From positions 27,320,205 through 27,384,204 of the forward strand of contig NC_031497.1 of the NCBI RefSeq assembly GCF_000237925.1: DNA of 64,000 bases, in the 5' to 3' direction. The notes beneath the pieces were generated by a model that had not been told where the DNA came from, did not search any database, and saw only the letters and a list, made by a program, of their open reading frames with translations. Each line of letters starts with the position of its first letter. Position 1 is the stretch's first letter. Both the position numbers and the translations under genes were made by a program. The stretch is from Schistosoma mansoni (taxonomy: Eukaryota; Platyhelminthes; Trematoda; Strigeidida; Schistosomatidae). This document shows, piece after piece, positions 1 through 12,000 of this stretch.

Positions 1-104
1 ATATAACAAGGGTCACTACATTAGTTCTGTAATATCTATAAATAAGATTACATAATACATATTTGTACATTAACCTAGGGTACTACATAAAGAACCATAC
101 TATA

Positions 105-372
105 AAAGTGGCTAGCAGTGGGATACAGTTTGACGCGCGTTTCGTCCTATTTGGGACTCATCAGGTGGATGTACCTGCATCTCAGAGTTGATGTTCATTC
201 TGGGATTCCACTGCTAGCCATTATCCATCTTTGCTTACAATGCTTGTAAAATAAGGCTATATCGAGGCAATACGCACAGGATGCATATTTGCCAATAAGA
301 GACTGACCAGTTGCAGTCCTAAAACATCAATGAGAAGATTCAAACAAACAATACTAAGTGAATTTATACTAT
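105..372. mobile_element. Family A SINE, opposed halves
   Basis: 105-215 is antisense A (hammerhead AAA subtype, core CTGATGA read on the minus strand). At about 215 the sequence turns into the sense 3' half running to AAGTGAATTT at 368. A inverted join of this type recurs through the window. Confidence 0.8.
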
Positions 373-1140
373 AAAAGAAGCTTTGCACATATTTCTACAT
401 TAATTTATCACTTTCATTTACAGTTGTTTCTTTTTTCTTTCCTTATTCACAAGCAGAACATCTACACTGAACATAAAGGAAACCGTACAAAACATACTAC
501 TTATCATAAATAATATTGTTTTACCAAACTGATTATAGAAGACCAAAAACTGTACTAACTAATGAGTAACATTAACAAATTTACTAGTGTAAATTACTTA
601 GTTACTTACTTACTTCCCTTCCTTACTTTTATTACCCCTTTGTGGAAGAGTATAGATTACCTACCAAATAATGAATAGAAAGATTTATTTCGTTGCTAAA
701 TGAGGAAAAAAAGAAAAAAAGAGGAAAAGAAAAGAAAAAAAGAGGAATCAAAGAGTTTAGCAAGCAAAAATCCAAAAAGAACAACCATCATTTGATTGAC
801 CTTTATATTGATAAAGAAATAAATAAACATGAACTGAGGGTTATAAAAGTAATGGTATAGAAGCGCTTAAATTGAAAAAGATGCAATGGGGGGGGGTGGA
901 GAACATGTAGAGACTAACTTAAATAACAAACAAACAAACAGTGTTCACATGTATTCGAAGAGAAAAATGTTTCGTTTCTATGCATAAATATGGGTGTTAA
1001 GGGAAGGTGATATTTTCATTTTACATTCCTTTAATTTTAACATTTCAGATTGTTCAAATCATTTTTTTCTTCATACTTTAATAAATTATTTAACAAGTGA
1101 TACAGTTAAACGAAATGGTTCAATTTTTATAAACAATAAT
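373..1140. other. AT-rich spacer, nothing recognised
   Basis: No coding or family repeat seen. It has a purine-rich run of A and G around 705-750 and a G run near 890-900. Confidence 0.5.
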
Positions 1141-1335
1141 GGATAGTGACTAGCAGTGGAATCTAGTTTGACGCGCGTTTCATCCTATTTGGAACTCGTC
1201 AACTGGGTGTACCTGCATCTCACAGCTGATGTTCATTCTGGAAATCGAATCCAGTACCGTTCGCTTCAAATACCATCGCGTTATCCACTTAGCTACTGAG
1301 TTCTCATGGCCACCTGTTTGTGCAATGGGAGGGAA
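1141..1335 (-). mobile_element. Family A SINE, antisense copy
   Basis: Matches the tRNA-like head plus hammerhead of A on the minus strand, with AAA at the cleavage site and a decayed core. Ends at the CACAAGCA-type region near 1325. The following 1336-1501 is unassigned. Confidence 0.75.
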
Positions 1336-1501
1336 GTCACTTGGCCAGAGTGTTCAGGGTATATAAGTATGTCGGAAGATCTTGTGTCCTATCCCTGGAT
1401 GTGCCATCAAGGATTTGCTCTGCTGAGAAGTCCAGTATTAGACAGAAACGACCATCAGGTGTTTAAAGGATTTCAGTGGTGAACTACTGAAGATTATTTA
1501 G

Positions 1502-1975
1502 TGATTTAAACTGTGGAAATTATCCAATCTTCATAAATTCTATCACACTATTAATTATTCATTCCAAAATAAGCTCATTTAAGTAGTAGGGTTGAAAATG
1601 ATCTTTATTTCGTGGGTCTGTTCAGACCAGAATCATTTGATTAAGGATGTTTTAAATGACTTGCTACGAAATAAATATTGTAAGCAAAAATGGATAGTGG
1701 CTAGTAGTGGAATCGACTATACTCGTTCCTTTCTATTTGGGACTCGTCAACTGGATGTACCTACATTCTAGAGTTGATGTTTACTCTGAGACTCGAACAC
1801 ACTACCATTCGTTTCAAACACCATCGAGTTATCCACTTAGCTACTGATTCCTGATAGCCACTTGCTTGTACAATGGAGTAAAGTTTAGATTCACTTGGTA
1901 TGGTTTACGTAAATCTTCACATTGATGTTTCAGACTACAATTGATCAGTCTCTTATCGACATCGACACTCATCCT
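1502..1975. repeat. Segmental duplication, copy 1 (pair with 4634-5107)
   Basis: The 474 bases match 4634-5107 (offset 3132) with only a few visible differences, for example C/T at 1660-region CTACGAA versus CTATGAA and C/T at 1960. It holds about 180 bp of unique-looking sequence plus an antisense family A SINE (1680 onward, continuing diverged to 2020). Confidence 0.85.
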
Positions 1976-2023
1976 ACACGGATTATCTCGGTATTGCCTT
2001 AATTCACAAGCTCTGTAAGCAAA

Positions 2024-2150
2024 GATGAGTGGTGGAACTCGTCAACTGGATGTACCAGCATCCTGGAGTTGATGTCTGCTTTTGGACTTGAACCTACTAC
2101 CATTCGTTTCAAACACTATCGCTTGATCCACTTAGCTATTAAAACTTAAA
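2024..2150 (-). mobile_element. Family A SINE fragment
   Basis: Antisense tRNA-like head (box B region and box A CTTAGCTA) with the ribozyme region partly deleted. Together with the copy ending at 2020 it forms a head-to-tail pair, as in satellite forms of Sm-alpha. Confidence 0.65.
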
Positions 2151-2355
2151 GTTTTACATTTTCAAAACAAGTACACTCAGAATCATCCGATTCTTTTTAT
2201 TGTAAAAAATAGAAACAACTATCCACTTATCAATTATTTTCAGTCTGATAATTTGTAATGCTTCATTGAACAATAAAACTTTATATAAAGATGATTGAAT
2301 GCCTTAGTTGAAAACTATTCAATTTCATAATGATAGAGTAGTCAGTTTCGATTAA

Positions 2356-2440
2356 TCTTACTTACTAACTTATTTACGCTTGTTACCCGTCGTGAAGGAG
2401 CATAGGCCTCCCACTCAACATTCCCCATCCAACCATGTCC
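2356..2440 (-). mobile_element. Family D LINE 3' end fragment
   Basis: Antisense GTAAG-type tail followed by the region encoding the LINE C-terminus (GLCS..NRR). Very short. Confidence 0.55.
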
Positions 2441-2634
2441 TGTTCAATTTATCTTAGACATTTAATTATTTTCACATGACTTATTATTCAATAGTAAATG
2501 AAAGAATAAAGGCAAAACTATGATTTGTGGATGAATCAATCAGATTTAAGCTAATAGGTCTCGGATTTTGGCGCGAAATTCATTCATTTATTCGGTTAAA
2601 TAGAGTTTTGGCATTGCTCTGAATTATCGTATAC

Positions 2635-2795
2635 TTGAAATGGTGATGGTTTTTGAAGCAGACGGTACTGGGTTTGAGTCCCGAAATGAACATCAACTTT
2701 GATATGCAGGTATATCTAGATGACAAGTCGTAAATAGGATGAAATATGACTCCTGCGTTCCACTACTAGCCACATTCCCTCTATTCAATGTACTT
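2635..2795 (+). mobile_element. Family A SINE fragment, sense
   Basis: Box B-like GGGTTTGAGTCCC, then a decayed hammerhead (GATGACAAG, GATGAAAT) and the CACTACTAGCCAC end. Confidence 0.65.
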
Positions 2796-2809
2796 GTATT
2801 TAATGAAAG

Positions 2810-3135
2810 TACACCACAATCATGTTCACTGCCACAAGATATTACAGCCACATTCGGCTAAATATTGTACAAATGTTATTCCCTATTTTATGGTACGATG
2901 TGGTCTGTTTGATTGGTATATAAACTCAGTATGATTGAAATAAATGATTCATATTGCAGAGGCTGTTATTGGTGTTCTGGACTTAACTGACTGGGCTATG
3001 CGGAAGCAGGACCGATAAGTGTTCTAGACTTCGCGTATGGTTTTCGTGTATAACTGGTCCGATCGATAAATCACTACTGTCTAATTGGCGGTATCGTCAC
3101 GTCATATATTAACTGGGCACTCAAACACAAGTTTT
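2810..3135 (+). mobile_element. Family F LTR-like fossil
   Basis: Recurring unit containing a TATA-like TATATAAACTCAG, AATAAA, a GTTATTGGTGTTCTGGACT block and an AATCACTACTGTCTAATTGG block. Other copies: 3545-3780, 10195-10740, 14390-14655, 16780-17770, 22015-22545, 41035-41190, 62725-63170. Probably solo LTRs of an old retroelement; diverged, so not recent. Confidence 0.55.
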
Positions 3136-3199
3136 AACAGATGGGAACTATTTATAAACTATTGTTATATATATTCCTATTAGATAATTTTTCAGTAAC

Positions 3200-3545
3200 T
3201 ATTACTTACATCCTTACTTAAGCCTGTTACTTCCAATGGAGCATAGGCCACCGAGCAACCCACTCTGTCCTGGGCCTTCTTTTTTTAGTTCTATCCAATT
3301 CTTGTTCATTCTTCTCATGTCTGTCTCCATTTCTCGGCGTAATGTGTTCTTTGATCTTCCTCTTCTCCTTTGGCCTTCAGAGTTCCTTGTGAGGGCTTGT
3401 CTTGTGACGCAATTGGGTGATTTCCTCAAAGTGTGCCCAATCCACTTCCTGATTTCTTTCTCCAATGGGATCTGGTTTGTTCTCTCCCACAGTAGAATGT
3501 TTCTGATAGTGCCTGGCCATCGGATCCGAAGTATCTTGCGTTACC
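3200..3545 (-). mobile_element. Family D LINE 3' end, antisense
   Basis: On the minus strand this encodes the LINE C-terminal part: [56 protein letters not shown], ending in a GTAAG-type tail at the left. LINEs mobilise by target-primed reverse transcription and this is a 5'-truncated dead copy. The residual frame is the longest open frame here but belongs to the LINE, not a host gene. Confidence 0.8.
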
Positions 3546-4105
3546 CAGTAACTATATTAGATGTGTATTTTATATTCCTTTTATTATAAGCTTCCGTTTG
3601 ATCTCCGGGCTACTATTATACCATTTACTATTCTTAAGTTATTTTCAATCTTTTAGTTACGGTGTCTAACAATTACAGCCACTATTTGATCTTATCTTGT
3701 ATGGTTGTTATTTGCCATTTTATGATGTGATAAGGTATGGTTTGATCGCATATCTACGACGTGGGTCTGAAATATATTATATATACAGTGTAAGGTAAGA
3801 TTGCATTCTAAACTCAAACGGTACGGTTAGGCGGGGAGGACTAATAAGGTTTCAGAGTTGTTGTAAGGTTGCTAATGCTGGTTAACATGTGTATCACAGA
3901 AATAAAGTCATATGAGTCGGTATTGTGACCGGAGATTTCGTCACGTGATAATTCACGGAGGGTTAAGGTCAACATAATCTCTTATCTCTGTGATGTATCA
4001 TATTGTTTCTAATGTTATGAGCTTTATTTCATATTTTATAATCTTCCACAAATAATGTGATTTTCACGTAATATTCTCTTGGTTTTTTGTTTTCTTCCGA
4101 ACATC
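3545..4105. mobile_element. Family F fossil fragment and unassigned flank
   Basis: 3545-3780 resembles the 5' part of F (the TTATTATAAGCTT and TACAGCCACT blocks shared with 16850-16960). 3780-4105 is unassigned AT-rich DNA. Confidence 0.4.
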
Positions 4106-4275
4106 AGCCTCAAGTTTGTCGAGAGTGATAGGTCCTGGGTTCGAATCACGCGAGGCGGGATCATGCATGTGCACTGCCACTGAGGATTCTCACAATAGGA
4201 CGAAATAGCCGTACAATACTTCCAGGTTTTCCATGGTGGTCTAGCTGCAATTGACTCATGATCTATACATTAGTT
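4105..4275 (+). mobile_element. Family B SINE fragment, sense
   Basis: Box B GGGTTCGAATCAC, then CTGCCACTGAGGA (the CCA-insertion subtype of the ribozyme), GACGAAAT and the TGGTGGTCTAGC body. 4276-4590 beyond it is unassigned. Confidence 0.75.
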
Positions 4276-4633
4276 ATGTGCTTCTTATCTAGTTGATTAT
4301 TGGAAAATGTTAATAGTATACCATTGATAACAAACCATCAAAAAAAACAGATTGATGATATGACCCTTAACAGTTATTATTTTTTTAAAGTATCAAGGGA
4401 ATCAATGGTGTATTCTTCTGTTTAAATTAGATTGAAATATTATCTGTATATTACTGACAGATTGACCGATAGAAAAGAGACACTAAAACGATGAACAATC
4501 AGATAGATCTATTGACATGGATAATTCATGAATTTAATGTGAATTATCAAGAGACTATTAAATATAAACAATATACAAAATAAAATCAACATTATAAGCA
4601 AAGATGGATAGTGGTTGGCAGTAGAATCTAGGA

Positions 4634-5107
4634 TGATTTAAACTGTGGAAATTATCCAATCTTCATAAATTCTATCACACTATTAATTATTCATTCCAAA
4701 ATAAGCTCATTTAAGTAGTAGGGTTGAAAATGATCTTTATTTCGTGGGTCTGTTCAGACCAGAATCATTTGATTAAGGATGTTTTAAATGACTTGCTATG
4801 AAATAAATATTGTAAGCAAAAATGGATAGTGGCTAGTAGTGGAATCGACTATACTCGTTCCTTTCTATTTGGGACTCGTCAACTGGATGTACCTACATTC
4901 TAGAGTTGATGTTTACTCTGAGACTCGAACACACTACCATTCGTTTCAAACACCATCGAGTTATCCACTTAGCTACTGATTCCTGATAGCCACTTGCTTG
5001 TACAATGGAGTAAAGTTTAGATTCACTTGGTATGGTTTACGTAAATCTTCACATTGATGTTTCAGACTACAATTGATCAGTCTCTTATCGATATCGACAC
5101 TCGTCCT
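4634..5107. repeat. Segmental duplication, copy 2 (pair with 1502-1975)
   Basis: Near-identical to 1502-1975. The left breakpoint falls inside a family A unit (4590-4635), within a few bases of its hammerhead cleavage position (AATCTAG/GATG). Confidence 0.85.
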
Positions 5108-5298
5108 ATACGAAATAACTCAGTGTTGCCTTAATTCACAAGCTTTGTAAAGAACGATGGATGGTGGCTAGCAGTGGAATCCAGGATGCGCGTTTCGTCA
5201 TATTTGGGACTCATCGGCTGGATGTACCTGCATCCTGAAATTGATCTTCACTCTGGGACTTGAACCCACTACCGTTCACTTGAAACGACATTTTTATT
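5108..5298 (-). mobile_element. Family A SINE, antisense
   Basis: Continues the unit of the duplicated block and runs into a second antisense head with ribozyme lacking the AAA insertion (AATCCAGGATG) but with core base U4 changed (minus-strand CCGATGA). Confidence 0.7.
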
Positions 5299-5387
5299 GG
5301 CGTAATACATATAAAATCCAAGTTCATTGAAAACGCTGTTTCATCCTGACTACGCTTATATCTATAGTCACAAAATGTGACTTAGAG

Positions 5388-5658
5388 TGTAGTGAACGGG
5401 AACACACAAGTGGCGACAATTGGATGCATTTAAATACAAAAATACAGAACATCTTGGTAAAATCTGAGAATCCTACAGTAAATGCTTCATTTGCAAAATG
5501 TCATTTAATTATCTTGGACTTGATTGTTCCTTCATTATCATAACAATCATTCTCTGTTTTCATTCTCTTATCTTCGATCTTCTTTATCTTCTGCTTCCAG
5601 GCATTTCATTTTCGATTGATGATATATACTACTTACATCTATCGACATCAGTAACACA
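5388..5658 (-). mobile_element. Family G solo LTR fossil
   Basis: 271 bp bounded TGTAGTGAACG...AACACA on this strand, so the minus strand begins TGTGTTACTGATG and ends TTCACTACA. TATA-like ATAAGTAGTA region near the start. Related copies: 19336-19590, 26780-26950, 32222-32527 and 63651-63932. Diverged between copies, so old. Confidence 0.7.
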
Positions 5659-5974
5659 TACCAAAAGAGTACATCAGTACTTCTGTATTGAAAGAATCTG
5701 CGCCTTTCTAATTGTTAAACTTCCTTTTTCATCTTCCAAAACAACCTTAGAAACCAAATTCGAGTTACTGCAGTTTCTGCATTCGAATGAAACAACACAA
5801 CCTTCCGTCACGAAACACCAGTAACACAACTTCTCTACTCATTAGGATATAACAAAATATATGTTTATCATAAACTTTCTTCTCAATGCTCAATTTATTT
5901 GAAACTATCAAGTTCAATCTTGACAATGATACCTATTTACTACAGTTATTCTCACGTTTTAAGACATAAGTTTC

Positions 5975-6295
5975 AACGGTTGAATTCATGGGAAACCTGG
6001 AAGCACTGGACAATCGTTTTGTCCTATTATGGAACTGTTCAGATGTGCGCATTCACGATCCTGTGTGCGGGATTCGAACACGGGAAGTGAATACTTAACC
6101 TATAAACCACTGTAGCGGCCAGCGTCCAACATTGTTAATGTTTGACTCTAAAAAATCTACGATATTCCGCCACAGTACACTATTGTTCTCAGTAAGTAAC
6201 TGCTTCAAAATAGACACCGTTGAACTCCACCGGACACGTCTACTCTCTAGAACTCCAGGAAACACATCTTAAAATCGATATTTAACTAGAGATAA
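5975..6295 (-). mobile_element. Family B SINE, antisense, nearly full length
   Basis: Starts with the GTTGAATTCATG end, decayed ribozyme, box B GGGATTCGAACACG and the 5' part ending ACTCCAGGAAA. Strongly diverged. Confidence 0.7.
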
Positions 6296-6574
6296 TGAAT
6301 AAGATACAAAATCACAAGTTAGATAACTTTATGAGTTGATTACTTATTTAAAAAAAGTGATCATCTGGTTCAGATTCAAACTACTTTAAGTGACATATGT
6401 TAACAAATCAGTTTAAATTTTATATATTCAAATCATGAATAGACTTTAAATATATACTACTTATACAAATGATAAAATTCTAATCTAATAATGAATCGTT
6501 TCTAAATTATAGATAAGGTTGATGGGAATAATGATAACATGATGGGTATAGGGGTCTAAAACAACATTATAAAA

Positions 6575-7115
6575 CAATTTCATGTATTTATTTCTTTATT
6601 TAAACACATGAATATTGGTACAATAGGGACACCAGATATATATGCACCACACAAATCTCATTTGATTTGTGTGAGGGCTGTGATACTGCCCAGGTGACCA
6701 AACTGAAGCAGATGGTTGTCTTAGAAGATCACTCCCGGAGCATTCGACTTAAAGATCTGATCCACAGGACAGTTCAGATGCAGTTCCATGGTAGCCGGTG
6801 GCCAACGATTAATTCATACGCCATTTGTTCCTTCAGGATACTGAAGTCAGCCCATGTACACCATTGGTTTGGAATTAGGGTTTTCCAACTCCCCTAGGTG
6901 GAGTTTCAGTGTACACCAGCCCGGTTACAGCGCTGGACCTTCGCTTTTTGTCCTCTAAAGTTCGTAAACAACACCTGTGGTGCGAGAATGCAATCAGTAG
7001 GACTTCCCTCCTCAAGGTCACGTTAGATTCGTTCAAAGGTCGTCCATAAATTTTAAGTTTCGCCGGTTTCAACTCATGTTTCACTTTATTTATATTCTTT
7101 GATAGATTCAATTTT
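6575..7115 (-). mobile_element. Family C retroposon 3' region, antisense
   Basis: Left end is the tail (TTTATTTCTTTATTTAAACA) then ATATTGGTACAA, TTTGTGTGAGGGCTGTGATA, GGTTTTCCAACTCCCCTAGG and TTCGTCCTCTAAAG. Copies share these blocks at 7765-8440, 12305-12560, 18236-18560, 25480-26015, 43385-43480, 50449-50947 and 57365-57665. The AAATA-type tail implies a non-LTR retroposon 3' end; the parent is not recognised. Confidence 0.6.
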
Positions 7116-7194
7116 TCTTATGGAACCGGATATACATGATTACACATTTCCGCAATTAATTTAAATCATGTGTATTAAACAAATGTTTGACTGT

Positions 7195-7595
7195 AACAGA
7201 ATATATAACTGGTGATTTGATAAACCGGACCAATGGGGTCTGTTGTGAGATAGTAACTCATTGAACACAATGATGGACGGTTGCTCCATTTTTTGGACTG
7301 GTTGAAGTTAGACATTAATACCGTTGGATACCAGCCGGCTCAGTGGTCTATAGGTTAAGCGCTAGCGCGCGAAACTGATAGGTCTTTGGTTGGAATCACT
7401 CTAGTCGGGATCGTGGATGCGCACTTCTGAGGAGTCCCACAAAACGAAACGGCCTTCCAGCGCTTCGAGATTTTCCTTGGTGGTCTAACTTCAACTGACT
7501 CATGATCTCAACAATAAAAATCACTAAAATCTCGACAAAATCCCCTGCTAAATATCTTATCGTTTTCTTTTTTTTCAATCAGCTCTGAAAAAAAC
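7195..7595 (+). mobile_element. Family B SINE, sense
   Basis: Full-length layout: 5' part with GGTTGAAGTTAGACATTAA, box A TGGTCTATAGG, weak box B, ribozyme CTTCTGAGGAG with shortened stem II, GACGAAAC-type GAAA, and the AACTTCAACTGACTCATGAT end. Confidence 0.75.
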
Positions 7596-7888
7596 GATTA
7601 CGAAAGGGGTAATTTTCAATTTTCAACCATCATGAGTTAATACCAACGATACATTTCCATATTAGAAATCGAACTTAAGTATCAATTAAGACAGTACACT
7701 AAACCATTATAGTGAATAAAGAAAAGAAAATTCATTGATTATAGTTTCCTTACTGGTAGTCAAGGTTTTTCAACTCCCCTAGGTATAATTTCCGCGTCCA
7801 TCGACCCGGTTAAAGCGCCGGACATTCTCTTTTCGTCTTCTCAATTTCGTAAACAACGCCTGGTCACGAGAAGTCACTGAGTAGGACT

Positions 7889-8317
7889 GTGGTGGCGGTT
7901 GATATGTCAAGCCCATATACCATACTATAGCTTCTGGACAAGGCAATTCACCTATCCATCATGAGTCATGTTTTCACTTTGTTAATTATTCACTTATTAA
8001 CTTAGACCATTTTTGTACGAGCGTAGGTGTGTGTACACTTTCTTATCCTATTTATCACACGTCTGTCACTTATACTTGTCTGGCTATAAATATTGATTAA
8101 CGTTTGCTTAAGGCGAGTTGCTCTTCCCGCCATCACCAATACGTGTCATTTTCACTTCGCTCGCTGGTATTTGCTAATGTGCTTATAACCTTCTGGTCTG
8201 CGTCATTTATCAATAAAACTGTAGTTGCCACTTCTCTTTGCCTTCTGATACTATGCACCGTTAAGACTTGTATTATAACGGTTATCGAGGTGAATTATTA
8301 ACGAAGCACGGCACTAC
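7889..8317 (+). mobile_element. Family E insertion inside a family C copy
   Basis: 429 bp between two AGGACT copies (7883-7888 and 8318-8323); C sequence continues on both sides (7765-7888 and 8318-8440). Contains GTCTGTCACT, GGCTATAAATATTGATTAACG and GCACGGCACTAC. Related copies: 29635-29975, 50210-51150, 51530-51780, 59000-59400. In the 51530 copy the end reads AATAAAACTT plus ATT repeats, so E is a retroposon 3' region. Confidence 0.65.
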
Positions 8318-8446
8318 AGGACTTCCCTTCTCAAGGTCATGTAAGATTCGTTCGAAGATCGTCCATAAATTATAGTCTCGTCAGTTTCAACACATGTAAC
8401 AGTTTATATATATTCTTTGAGAGATTCAATTTTCCTTGTGGATATT

Positions 8447-8475
8447 AATAATAATAATAATAATAGTAATAATCT
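8447..8475 (+). repeat. AAT microsatellite
   Basis: ATT/AAT trinucleotide run following the C fragment, typical of a retroposon tail. Confidence 0.7.
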
Positions 8476-8697
8476 CTGACATCTTATTGGTTGATTACTA
8501 ACAACCAATCAAATAATTCCTTTTTTCATAAATCACTTTCAATTTTTTTTCGTACCAAATTTAATTATAATGATCTTTTAATACATAATATATGTGTAGC
8601 CATAGTAACTAGTTGTCCTTTTTTTATATTTGGATACATTACAAAAAGATCAGATAATCAAATCAGATCAAGATCAACCCCTTAATCATAAATCATA

Positions 8698-9027
8698 ATG
8701 AAGTGGATATATTATATATACAGTTTACTTATGAATTATTTGTTACCTATTCACAGTATCATCTATCATGAAGGAATCATGGAGGAGAATGTAGATATGA
8801 CAGTTGACAATGAGGAAGTCCAAAGTTATGTCGATGATTCAAATATGAATCCTAATGCAGATGAATCTAATTTATCCACATCATTTATTGTACCTATTAT
8901 GACAGATGAACAAAGATTATTGTCCAAAATATTAAATGGATATGATACAGCATCTAGACCAATATTTAATGCATCTAAAAGTGTACAAGTTGGATTTCAA
9001 TTTACATTAATACAAATTAGTCAATTA
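8698..9027 (+). CDS. nAChR exon 1: signal peptide, acidic extension, start of ligand-binding domain
   Basis: Encodes residues 1-110. The first 20 residues are hydrophobic and signal-like. About 50 acidic, Asn-rich residues follow before [10 protein letters not shown], the usual first helix of the family, so the N-terminal extension is unusually long. Asn-X-Ser/Thr sites occur at NLS and NAS. The donor GTAAGT at 9028 is in phase 0; reading through it meets a stop at once. The last seven residues, LIQISQL, align without a gap to LLQIMDV of vertebrate alpha7, so the nearly invariant Asp-Val is replaced. The start has A at -3. An alternative acceptor (TTCACAG ending 8756) could mean the signal peptide sits on another exon and this exon starts at 8757. 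Confidence 0.85.
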
Positions 9028-12000
9028 GTAAGTTTAAGTTAAAAACTATATATACAATAACGGTTTCAACAGATAAGTTGAGATCATAAGTCAATTGAAG
9101 ATAGACCACCATGAAAAACCTGGAAGCACTAGACGGCCGGCAGTAACCAGTGAGGTTTAACCGGGTCTATTGTGAGAAAGTAACTCATTGAAGACAATGG
9201 TGAATGTGTTACTCAAATTTTGTGGATTATTTAAAGTTAGAAGTTAACACCGTTGGACGTCAGCCGGCTCAATGTTCTAGAGGTTAAGCGATGGGGCACG
9301 AGACCGATAGGTCCTAGGTTGGAATATCGCAAGATAGGGTCGTGGATGCGCACTGTCGAGGAGTCCCACCACCGTCAAGTGCTTCGACGTCTTCCATGGT
9401 GGTCTAGCTGCAGTTGACTCAAGATCTCATTTATTAAAGCGACCTTATTTTTTGTTTTACCATTTTCACGAATGCTCATGAAGTATAATCAATCATAGTT
9501 TTAAATGAGTTCTGATGACTTGGACCTGACAGACTCTTTCAAAGACGGTCCAACTAAAGAAAAAGTTGCATAAATTTGTCTATATCACTTTTGGATTGGA
9601 TTTGGAATCACTAGACAATCCATACGAGAAAATCAGAAATTTTGTAGACGTGCCAAATTTTTTTCTATTATTGAATTATCATAGACTTATCTATCATGAA
9701 TGTACATAGATGATCATGATTGATTTCTATTAATAATCTTCTTTGATAACATTCAATAATGTAGGTCGTTAATGTTGAATAAGTCAGCATAACAGTGTAT
9801 AACTGTAAAAAGGTTTTTGTGGATATTATAATATTAGTAATAGTTGAATTCATCAGTCATTTCAAGCTAGACTACCATAGAAAACCTGGAAGCATTGGAT
9901 AGCCGCTTCATTCTAGTATAGGACTCCTCAACAGTGTATATCTACGATCCCACTCACGAGAAATGTGGACAAGGTTTAACCAAGATGATGTAATTGAAAG
10001 ATTATAATACTAGATTACATACTTACTTACTTACGCCTGTTACTCCTAACGGAACATAAGCCGCCGACCGGCGTTCTCCAACTCACTCTGTCTTCGGTCT
10101 TCCTTTCTAGTTCTATCCAATTTTTGTTCATTCTTCTCATGTCCGTCTCCATTTTTCGGCGTAATGTGTTCTTTTGTATTGGTTGAAGTCTTATGTCCGG
10201 CTTTTTATCGTGTGATTGACTCGTCAATCGAAATACGACTTTCTCAATCTTAGCACTGTATCAAAACAATGACGTTCGACCGGTATAAACAGTCCAGCAT
10301 CCTTATTGGTCCCTTGTCCGCCTAACCCTTCCAATTGAGTCCAAAAAACACCAATTACAGCTCCTGCTATGAGAATCATTTATTTCAATCATACTTAGTT
10401 TATATACCAGACAGACAGACTGCATCACACCATAAAGTGGAAAATAATATTTGTACAAGCTCAAGACAGATGGGGCTGTGAACGTGGGAGACAATAATCA
10501 ATAAACTGAGTATAATTTAAGGACAGTAATTCGTATAATACCAATCCATAGATCAAAATGAAGCTTATAATAAGATGAATATGGATATACACAATCTAAT
10601 TACTCAATAGTTAAACCATAAGAATATATATATAGAATAATCGTCCATTAATAGGTCCCAGGAGAGTTACCTGTACTCATCTCTTCGCTAGGATATAGCA
10701 CTCTTTCCCTTTGGCCTTACTAGATTACGTAATATGAATAAAGACAATACACTTAGTAAGTTAATAACGAATTATAATTTGAATGTAGTAAGATGATTAG
10801 AATGTTTTTGTTTACAATAATTATAGGTTAATAAAGGTAATTAAAGGTTACCTACAATTATTGGTTATTCCTTGTTTATATTTCTTCAGGGAATTAGTAG
10901 TTACCGACGCATTCGAATTGTATATAAGTTAAGATTTGTCCGATTATAAATAAAAATACATAGTAGCTAACAGTGGAATCCAATTTGACGCGCGTTTCGT
11001 CCTATTTAGGACTCATCGGCTGGATATCATTTATTCGCTTGATTTGAAGAAATATTACAAAGATTACAAAGTTCGTTTCACCTTAATACAATAACAATGG
11101 TAAGATGGTGGTTGGAGGTAGATGACAGGGTTTCTCGTTGACTACCTACAATCACCATCTTATCTCAACATAGTGCACACAATGTTGACTCATCTAGACT
11201 AATGGCCACATTGTAACTTGATCGATAGGGTTGGATCTGCACTAAGAAAGACCTGACATACATAACATTGATCACCATCCAGTTATCAATCAATCTCAAT
11301 AACAATGGTATTCCATTATAGAAAACAATGATTCAACAAACTGTTTGTTATTATCGTATATATAGATAAAGGATTGTATAGCTTTTCTAAAATAAAATTG
11401 CTGAATTAATTTTTTTTGTTAGTCAATGAGTATTTCGAGATAGTGGAGAAGATTTATAGCTCAGGTGGATGATTTTGATGAAGTTTTGTTCTCTGATCTG
11501 GAAGGTTTAATCGTGGAGCTTTCATCGTTCTTCTGAACGACATCATCAGCACAAACTTCGGGTAGAAAGTCAACAAGGACTAATCAACGTCGAGGTGTAC
11601 AGGACAAGCTGTGAACCACATGTGGAGAAATTTGAACATTTCACTTCAACTTGAAGTTTGTGCTGATGATGTCGTTCAGAAATAACTATGGAAGCTCTAC
11701 GACTAAACCATCTAGCTCAGAGAACAAAACTCCATCAATGAGTATTTCATTATGTAGACAAGTTCTTTAAAGAAAACTTGGAAAAGGTTTAAAAATATAA
11801 AACATAATTAATACCTATTCTGAACACTATATAGAGATGATTACTTCATTAAACGAAGCTCACAAAAGATTGCCAGGTAGACAGTTAAAACTAATTAAAA
11901 TTTTGACTAGGTTTTTGAATGTACGTTGGGGGATACAATATTTGAAACTTGGTAACATTGGTTCATTTGGAATGTACCCTTTAAATTCACTTGGTATTAT

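Noticed and set aside
8491-8685. Possible upstream coding exon of the receptor
   Set aside because: Open frame lacks a good splice donor and any recognisable feature; exon 1 has its own start.
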